Of a DNA stretch of 36,581 nt, positions 30,844 through 36,581 are shown one piece after another (within the stretch, counting starts at the first letter, position 1; every line of letters begins with the position of its first letter). The translations under genes and the position numbers were made by a program. The notes beneath the pieces are model-generated. The model made no database searches, was not told the origin of the DNA, and saw only the letters and a program-made list of their open reading frames with translations. The stretch spans positions 1 to 36,581 of the forward strand of contig WLKK01000004.1 of assembly GCA_009701305.1 (NCBI GenBank). Direction: 5' to 3'. This DNA comes from Actinomycetota bacterium (GTDB taxonomy: Bacteria > Actinomycetota > Actinomycetes > Nanopelagicales > Nanopelagicaceae).

Positions 30844-30929
30844 TGAACTCTCCCCTTCCCCACTTTTAAAAAGGTTTAGAACTTTTAATCCACATCAACA
30901 GCGATTGAGCACAACTTGTAGCGTTAATC

Positions 30930-30961
30930 CCCCACTTTACTCCACTTATCTCCACTGTCAA
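30930..30961 (-). promoter_or_regulatory. mraZ/dcw promoter with embedded MraZ-type operator (three 10-bp-phased repeats)
   Basis: Minus strand TTGACA-N16-TAAAGT (30961-30934) overlapped by AGTGGAGATA / AGTGGAGTAA / AGTGGGGGAT, with repeat cores at 30956-30950, 30946-30940 and 30936-30930. Confidence 0.75.
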
Positions 30962-31078
30962 CCACCTTCCCCCATTGAACTCCCCTTTTCCCCCCACCCA
31001 TCCAGCAGGCCACCAACAAGCCCCTGCACCAGAGGGGTTGAGTTAGTGCCCGAACCGCCTTGCCTCTACCGTTAGGAC

Positions 31079-31567
31079 ATGGCCAAAAATCTAGATCCGA
31101 AGAGTTTCCGTGCGCTTATGAGTGGCTGGATAACCGGGATTGCATTGGTGACCACGAAAGATGAAACAACTGGGCGAAATATCGGAATTGTTTGCAACTC
31201 GCTAACTTCGGTTTCGCTAGATCCACTTTTAATTTCTTGGTGCGTCGACAAAAAAACTAAATCATTTCCAGATTGGGAAAATGCAAAACAATGGAATGTG
31301 CATATTTTGGCCGCGGGACAAGAGGATTTAGTAAAGCGATTTACTGCTCCAGTTGCAGACCGTTTTGCCGGTCTTGATATTTCTTACACAGATTCTGGAA
31401 TACCTATTTTGCCAAATGTCGAGACTTATTTTACTTGCAATACTTTTGCCAAGCATGTAGCTGGTGATCACGTAATTTTAATAGGTGAAGTTATTGATTA
31501 TCAAGATTCTATTGCTCAGCCATTGACATTTTTCCGCGGTAAATTCTTACCCGGCCCACATGCTTAA
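31079..31567 (+). CDS. Flavin reductase-like (FMN-binding split-barrel) domain protein
   Basis: FRALMSGWITGIALVTTKDE...GIVCNSLTSVSLDPLLISWCVDKKTKSFPDW...FTCNTFAKHVAGDHVILIGEVIDY. Confidence 0.85.
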   Translation: MAKNLDPKSFRALMSGWITGIALVTTKDETTGRNIGIVCNSLTSVSLDPLLISWCVDKKTKSFPDWENAKQWNVHILAAGQEDLVKRFTAPVADRFAGLDISYTDSGIPILPNVETYFTCNTFAKHVAGDHVILIGEVIDYQDSIAQPLTFFRGKFLPGPHA

Positions 31568-31577
31568 TTAATCTGAG

Positions 31578-31946
31578 CTAATAACCTGAATTATTATCGC
31601 CGAATTGCCGCTTTTCCCACCGTTGCTCAAGTTTGGACATCAAGGATGATTTACTTCCTTTGATTTTTCTGCCGTTTTTCATTGACGGCTGGCGAAAGCT
31701 TGTTATTAAGCGATAAATTCCCAATAACGCAATCACAAAACCAAGTACTCCTACTGGAATTGTTTGCGAAATCAATCCGCCAAACAATGTTACAAAACCA
31801 ATTAGTAGCAATGAGATACTCAACAAGGTTGAACGTGGCGTGCGAGTGCGCGCTCCAGTTAAAGTTGAAACTAAACGAGGATCATCTTTGGATAACTGCT
31901 CCTCCATTTGCGCAAGGAGCCGCTCTTCATGCTCCGATAGTGGCAT
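31578..31946 (-). CDS. DUF3040 family membrane protein
   Basis: MPLSEHEERLLAQMEEQLSKDDPRL N-terminus followed by two TM segments, typical of actinobacterial DUF3040 proteins. Confidence 0.85.
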   Translation of the reverse strand: MPLSEHEERLLAQMEEQLSKDDPRLVSTLTGARTRTPRSTLLSISLLLIGFVTLFGGLISQTIPVGVLGFVIALLGIYRLITSFRQPSMKNGRKIKGSKSSLMSKLEQRWEKRQFGDNNSGY

Positions 31947-32000
31947 CTCACGCCCCCTTTCACTTAACTAACTAGTTCAACTACCCAAAAGCATAGTAGG

Positions 32001-33206
32001 TCAACCTGAGCCTGGCAGATCTGGGGGTCTTAGGAGTCTGGCCGGAGCTACCGCTTCGCCCCCGAAACGATCTCGAGCAGCATCAATAGCCACCTCAACT
32101 TCACTCCACCCCTTATCTCGAGCCCCTAATTCAGGCTGAGCAGCTAACGGCTGGCCCTTCAAAGCCAGTAACCCTTCCAGGCGGATTCCGACTAATCGCA
32201 CTCTCGCCCGCTCCAGATTTAGCGCAACATAGAGAGCTTTTGCTTGGCTATAAATTTCTTGCGTCGAACTGATTGGCAAAGGCAGGGTCTTACTTCGCGT
32301 GATTGTGGTGAAATCCCCAAAACGTACCTTTATAGAAATGGTTCGCGCCATAAATTGCTCGTCGCGCAATCTTCTGGTTGCTCGGTCTGTAACGCGCAAC
32401 AACTCTCCTAAAATCTCTTCCTGATTATCAAGATCACTAGAAAATGTTTCTTCTGCGCCAATACTTTTCTCAGGTTCGTTTAAAACGATAGATCGATAAT
32501 CTCGTGCCCACGCTAATTCATAAATAGTTGCACCTGCGCTTTCGCCAACAGCTCTTATTAAAGTAGCGCGTGAAGTATTTGCTATATCGCCAATAGTTTT
32601 TAATCCCAACTTGCTCAAGATCTCTCCAGTTTTCTCGCCCACTCCCCATAATTCATTAATTGGTAATGGGTGCAAAAAAGTTAGTGTTCGATCAGGTGGG
32701 ATCTCGAGCAATCCATTTGGCTTGCATCTACTTGAAGCTAATTTTGCAATTAACTTAGTGCTAGCAATCCCAACCGAGCAGGTAATGCCTTCTTGGCTTT
32801 CTACTTTTTGGCGAATAGCCGATCCAATCTCACGTGGTGTTCCAAGTAAACGTTTAGCGCCAGCAACATCTAGAAATGCTTCATCTACCGATATTGGTTC
32901 CACTAAGGGTGTGAAGTTTCGAAAAATCTCCATAACTTTTTCAGATACCTCGCTGTATCTGCGCATATCTGGCTCAACAAAAACTGCATGAGGCGCTAAT
33001 CGCCGTGCTTGCCCGATTGGCATCGCCGCTCTGATCCCAAATTTGCGGGCTGCATAATTTGCTGAAGTGACAACGGATCGTGGTCCAGTTCCCACAACTA
33101 CAACTTTCCCACGCAACTCTGGGTTATCTCGCTCAGCAACAGATGCAAAAAATGCATCCATATCAATATGCAAAATTGTCGCCTGTTCGGCTTCTATCTC
33201 TTCCAT
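32001..33206 (-). CDS. dinB: Y-family DNA polymerase IV (DinB/DinP)
   Basis: ILHIDMDAFFASVAERDNPELRG, YAARKFGIRAAMPIGQARRL, PISVDEAFLDVAG. Catalytic acidic residues are retained. Confidence 0.95.
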   Translation of the reverse strand: MEEIEAEQATILHIDMDAFFASVAERDNPELRGKVVVVGTGPRSVVTSANYAARKFGIRAAMPIGQARRLAPHAVFVEPDMRRYSEVSEKVMEIFRNFTPLVEPISVDEAFLDVAGAKRLLGTPREIGSAIRQKVESQEGITCSVGIASTKLIAKLASSRCKPNGLLEIPPDRTLTFLHPLPINELWGVGEKTGEILSKLGLKTIGDIANTSRATLIRAVGESAGATIYELAWARDYRSIVLNEPEKSIGAEETFSSDLDNQEEILGELLRVTDRATRRLRDEQFMARTISIKVRFGDFTTITRSKTLPLPISSTQEIYSQAKALYVALNLERARVRLVGIRLEGLLALKGQPLAAQPELGARDKGWSEVEVAIDAARDRFGGEAVAPARLLRPPDLPGSG

Positions 33207-33207
33207 A

Positions 33208-36200
33208 TCAGTGATGAACTGGCTCCTTTCGCATACTTGCTTGATTAATCAGAATACTCAAGTAAGAGCGAACTACTTCGACATCTTGCCCGCTATTTCT
33301 CCAGATTTCATAAACCTCGTCTAAATCCCAAGCGCAATGCGCTCTGACTGAAACCCCACGCGCTCCGGTTCTGCGTAGAAAACCATAGACCAGCAGCAGA
33401 TCAGAGTTATAAAGAGTGCGCGCTGAGTGAATCTGCGTGCTTTCAAAAAAAGTTGAGTCGCTGCAACCACTTCCATCATCCAAACTCAAAAAAATCGTAC
33501 GTTTGCCAGAACGAACCGGTGGCGATTGCACTGCAACTTTAACTCCAGCCAAAAAGATTCCAGTATTGGTACGAAAATTAAGAAAATCTTTAACTCTTAT
33601 AGCCCCTATTTGATTTAGAAGTTTTGCGTAAAAAGAAAGTAAGTGGCCACTTACATCAAGTCCCAAAATCTCTACTTCGCTTTTTACCTCTTCTGCTAAT
33701 GTCATTTTAGGAAGCCCACTCGGCGTCAATGTTGGGGCATCAAAGAAAAGTGAACTTTGTGAACTCCCGATCTGTTTTCCTTTATTCCATTTTTGGATAT
33801 CTGAGTAATGAAGTAAGAGATCTCTTCTAGTTAACTCACTCTCTTTATTTATTTTATATAAATAGTCAAAAGCTCCTAAGTGAATAAGACTTTCTGTCGT
33901 CTTAGTGCTCGCTCTTGCCCTAAGGTGGAAATCAGATATATCTAAGTAGGGCTGTCCTTCAACAATACTTTCAACTTCAGTAGAAGTAATTCCATATAAA
34001 TCAGAAAATGCTAGTTGTATTCCATATTTAGATAAATATTTCACAACCCGGTACTGCTCTTTAGATTTATTTACATCAACATTGAGAAGTTCGACTCCAA
34101 GTTGACGGGCTTCATCTAGTAGTAAACGTTTTGGATACATTCCTGGATCATGAGTCAAGATCCCAGCAATGAAAGCAGCTGGGTGATGAGTTTTCAACCA
34201 TGCTGATTGATAAGTAGGAAGTGCGAAAGCGGCAGCATGGGCTTTGCAAAAGCCAAACGAGGCAAATGCTTGCAGCACCTCCCATACTTCAGCAGCTACT
34301 TGCAATGAATACCCGCGCTCAATAGCAATTGGAATAAACCACTCCTTGAATCTTTCCTGTTGATCAAAATTGCTAAGAGCACGACGATATTCATCTGCCT
34401 GAGCAAGGCTGACCCCAGTCATTTTTGAAATAATCCGAATTACCTGTTCTTGAAATACCACAACCCCTTGAGTTTCAATCAAGATTTCATGCAAGGAAGG
34501 GTCGATTAAACGTGGCTTTGAAAAACCCTGCTTAGCATTTAGAAATGGAGTGATCATGTCGCTTTTAATCGGGCCAGGACGAAACAATGAGATATCAATA
34601 ATTAGATCGTTGAATGTTTCTGGGCCGAATTTTCCAATTAGTTCGCGTTGGCCTGGACTCTCAATCTGAAAAATTCCCAGAGTGCGAGTTGTGCGTATCA
34701 ATTCAAAAGTTTTGGCATCATCAAGTTCGATCTCATCAAGATCAATATTTTTATCATCTACTCGCTTTATTTCGCCCAACGAGTAAGAGATCGCAGATTG
34801 CATTCGAACACCTAAAATATCTAACTTAAGCAAGCCGACAGCTTCAACGTCATCTTTGTCCCATTGCAACATTGGATACCCAGATCCGCTTAATTGCGCT
34901 GGTGCGCGCTCTAACAATTTGCTATCTCCCAGAATTACAGCGCATGGATGCATGGAAATATTTCGGGGTAATCCATCCAAGCGTTGTGCCAGACCAAGAG
35001 CCATGGCTATTTCATTAGAAGTTATTTGAATATGACGAAGTTCAGGTAAATCTTTTATCGCTGCGGTTATATTGCGTGCCCGAATATGTGGCATTGCTTT
35101 TGCTAAAGCATCTACTTCTACCGCCGGCAACCCCATCGCCGCACCAACATCACGAATTGCATGTCTTGCTCGATAAGTTTCAAACATACCAACAGTGGTT
35201 GCTCGAGTTACTCCATCTTTATTATATTTTGTAAATACATCTTCATATATCTCTAACCTGCGTGCTGATTCCACATCTATATCGATATCTGGAAGAGCTG
35301 AACGAAGTGGTGAGCAAAATCTTTCCATAAGCAACCCATGTTTTAATGGTTCAACGGTAGAGATGCCAAGCAAATAGCAGATTAAAGATCCCGCACCACT
35401 CCCACGCGCAGCTACTCTGATTCCTTTACTCCGTGCTGCTTCGACTATGTCAGCCACTGCTAAAAAATATGGTTCATACCCAAGTGTTTTTACTGTCTCT
35501 AATTCATCACCTAATCGTGAAATCGCTTTTTGTAAATCATTATCTCCATAGCGGATATTTATTCGCCCATCACATCTATCACGTAACTGTTTTTGCATCT
35601 CTTCTACTGAATTTGCATTAACTGTTTGGGCTTCAGGTAAGTGAATTCCGCCTAAGCCAATATCGTTACTTGGCGATAAATACGCTCGTTGTGCCCATTC
35701 ATAACTGACTTGCAATAACTTCTTACTGTCGTACTCCCCCGCTGCTTTAGAAATCTCATCTGCCACATACTGCATCTCTAACTGGCTTTTTAAATAGCCT
35801 TCGCTAGTTTTGCGTTCAACAGTTTGCAAGCTCAATGGCATTAATTTTCTTGCGGCATCTAAAACATCAACTACCGGACCATCTTCACGATCAAGCATTC
35901 GCACTGAATTACTTAGTACTGCAGGCACTCTCATCTGATTTGCAAATATTAATGACCGCGCAGCGTGCGCAGTTGTAAGTTCTCCTTCTCCGGGAGCTAG
36001 ATGAGACACAACTTCAATAGCAATTGATCCGGGTTGTGCTATTTCACGCCATTTATTTAGTGCATCTTTTGCTTGATCAATGCGACGTAAGGCTAAAGCT
36101 CTTCCAACATCTGAATTTGGGCCAAGCAATAACAAAACACCTTCGCTATGTTTTGCAAAATTCTCGTGAGTTAAAAGTTGTTCTTCTACCCCAGAAACTA

Positions 36201-36549
36201 TTTTCACTAAGTTGCGCCATCCAGAATTTTGCGATGTTGCTATAACTGTTACACGTGAAAAATTGTTCTCGACAAAATTCCCACCTTTTGCTGGAGTGGG
36301 AGCCGCTTTTACTTTGCGCATTGGCGCAACCTCTAAATTGCATCCAATAATTGGAGCGATTCCTGCGCGCTGGCAAGATTGCGCAAATCTAATTGCACCG
36401 GCGAGCGCATTTCTGTCAGTAAGTGCCAAGGCTGGCATTCCAAAAGTTGCAGCGCGTTCGACTAATTGATTTGGTTGAGCACTTCCGTATTTAAATGAGA
36501 ATCCACTTGCTACTTGCAGATGAACATATGGAATTGTTGAATTACTCAT
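33208..36549 (-). CDS. dnaE2: Error-prone-type DNA polymerase III alpha subunit (DnaE2-like)
   Basis: ~1113 aa; LPDIDIDVESARR active site, ARGSGAGSLICYLLGI, QWDKDDVEAVGLLKLDILG, clamp-binding-like QSSLFF. PHP HxH replaced (HLQVAS). Stop is 1 nt from the dinB ATG. ORF opens at 36570; MSNSTIPYVHLQ at 36549 is the likely start. Confidence 0.88.
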   Translation of the reverse strand: MSNSTIPYVHLQVASGFSFKYGSAQPNQLVERAATFGMPALALTDRNALAGAIRFAQSCQRAGIAPIIGCNLEVAPMRKVKAAPTPAKGGNFVENNFSRVTVIATSQNSGWRNLVKIVSGVEEQLLTHENFAKHSEGVLLLLGPNSDVGRALALRRIDQAKDALNKWREIAQPGSIAIEVVSHLAPGEGELTTAHAARSLIFANQMRVPAVLSNSVRMLDREDGPVVDVLDAARKLMPLSLQTVERKTSEGYLKSQLEMQYVADEISKAAGEYDSKKLLQVSYEWAQRAYLSPSNDIGLGGIHLPEAQTVNANSVEEMQKQLRDRCDGRINIRYGDNDLQKAISRLGDELETVKTLGYEPYFLAVADIVEAARSKGIRVAARGSGAGSLICYLLGISTVEPLKHGLLMERFCSPLRSALPDIDIDVESARRLEIYEDVFTKYNKDGVTRATTVGMFETYRARHAIRDVGAAMGLPAVEVDALAKAMPHIRARNITAAIKDLPELRHIQITSNEIAMALGLAQRLDGLPRNISMHPCAVILGDSKLLERAPAQLSGSGYPMLQWDKDDVEAVGLLKLDILGVRMQSAISYSLGEIKRVDDKNIDLDEIELDDAKTFELIRTTRTLGIFQIESPGQRELIGKFGPETFNDLIIDISLFRPGPIKSDMITPFLNAKQGFSKPRLIDPSLHEILIETQGVVVFQEQVIRIISKMTGVSLAQADEYRRALSNFDQQERFKEWFIPIAIERGYSLQVAAEVWEVLQAFASFGFCKAHAAAFALPTYQSAWLKTHHPAAFIAGILTHDPGMYPKRLLLDEARQLGVELLNVDVNKSKEQYRVVKYLSKYGIQLAFSDLYGITSTEVESIVEGQPYLDISDFHLRARASTKTTESLIHLGAFDYLYKINKESELTRRDLLLHYSDIQKWNKGKQIGSSQSSLFFDAPTLTPSGLPKMTLAEEVKSEVEILGLDVSGHLLSFYAKLLNQIGAIRVKDFLNFRTNTGIFLAGVKVAVQSPPVRSGKRTIFLSLDDGSGCSDSTFFESTQIHSARTLYNSDLLLVYGFLRRTGARGVSVRAHCAWDLDEVYEIWRNSGQDVEVVRSYLSILINQASMRKEPVHH

Positions 36550-36581
36550 CTTCTTCAACTTGAACAGCACTCTTGCTTATC

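Noticed and set aside
30830-31075. 81-aa plus-strand ORF in the mraZ upstream region
   Set aside because: Pro/Ser-rich from C-runs; overlaps the promoter and operator; no protein signature.
1-36581. Defense system, prophage, transposase, toxin-antitoxin or CRISPR
   Set aside because: No such protein families or repeats were recognised; gene content is core biosynthesis, division and replication.

Overview
The window is a compact, AT-rich actinobacterial chromosomal segment. Gene content and order suggest a streamlined, Nanopelagicales/acI-like lineage, which is inference. No phage, transposon, CRISPR, tRNA or rRNA was seen. On the minus strand it carries (1) a histidine block hisD-hisC-hisB-hisH-hisA/priA-hisF (hisF truncated at the window edge), preceded by dnaE, an RluA-family pseudouridine synthase, lspA and a TraR/DksA zinc-finger protein with a histone-H1-like Lys/Pro/Ala tail; (2) a full dcw cluster mraZ-rsmH-ftsL-ftsI-murE-murF-mraY-murD-ftsW-murG-murC-ftsQ-ftsZ-pgeF-yggS-sepF-yggT; and (3) a dnaE2-dinB translesion polymerase pair plus a DUF3040 gene. 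On the plus strand are ileS behind a T-box leader and a flavin reductase-like gene. The most interesting signal is a GC-rich ~106-nt structured RNA between mraZ and rsmH. It shows a 27-position stem and an inner C-rich loop CCCCUUCCCC, and it resembles the published 'mraW RNA motif'. The loop is the exact 10-nt reverse complement of the mraZ ribosome-binding region (GGGGAAGGGG) and can also pair with the rsmH Shine-Dalgarno sequence. This suggests an RNA-based translational switch for the division/cell-wall operon. Other notable points: lspA has no ATG/GTG/TTG start and appears to start at ATC in a TAATC stop/start overlap; a 10-bp-phased MraZ operator overlaps a promoter; the ftsZ leader can sequester its own SD; DnaE2 has lost the PHP HxH motif; and divIVA is absent from the expected position.
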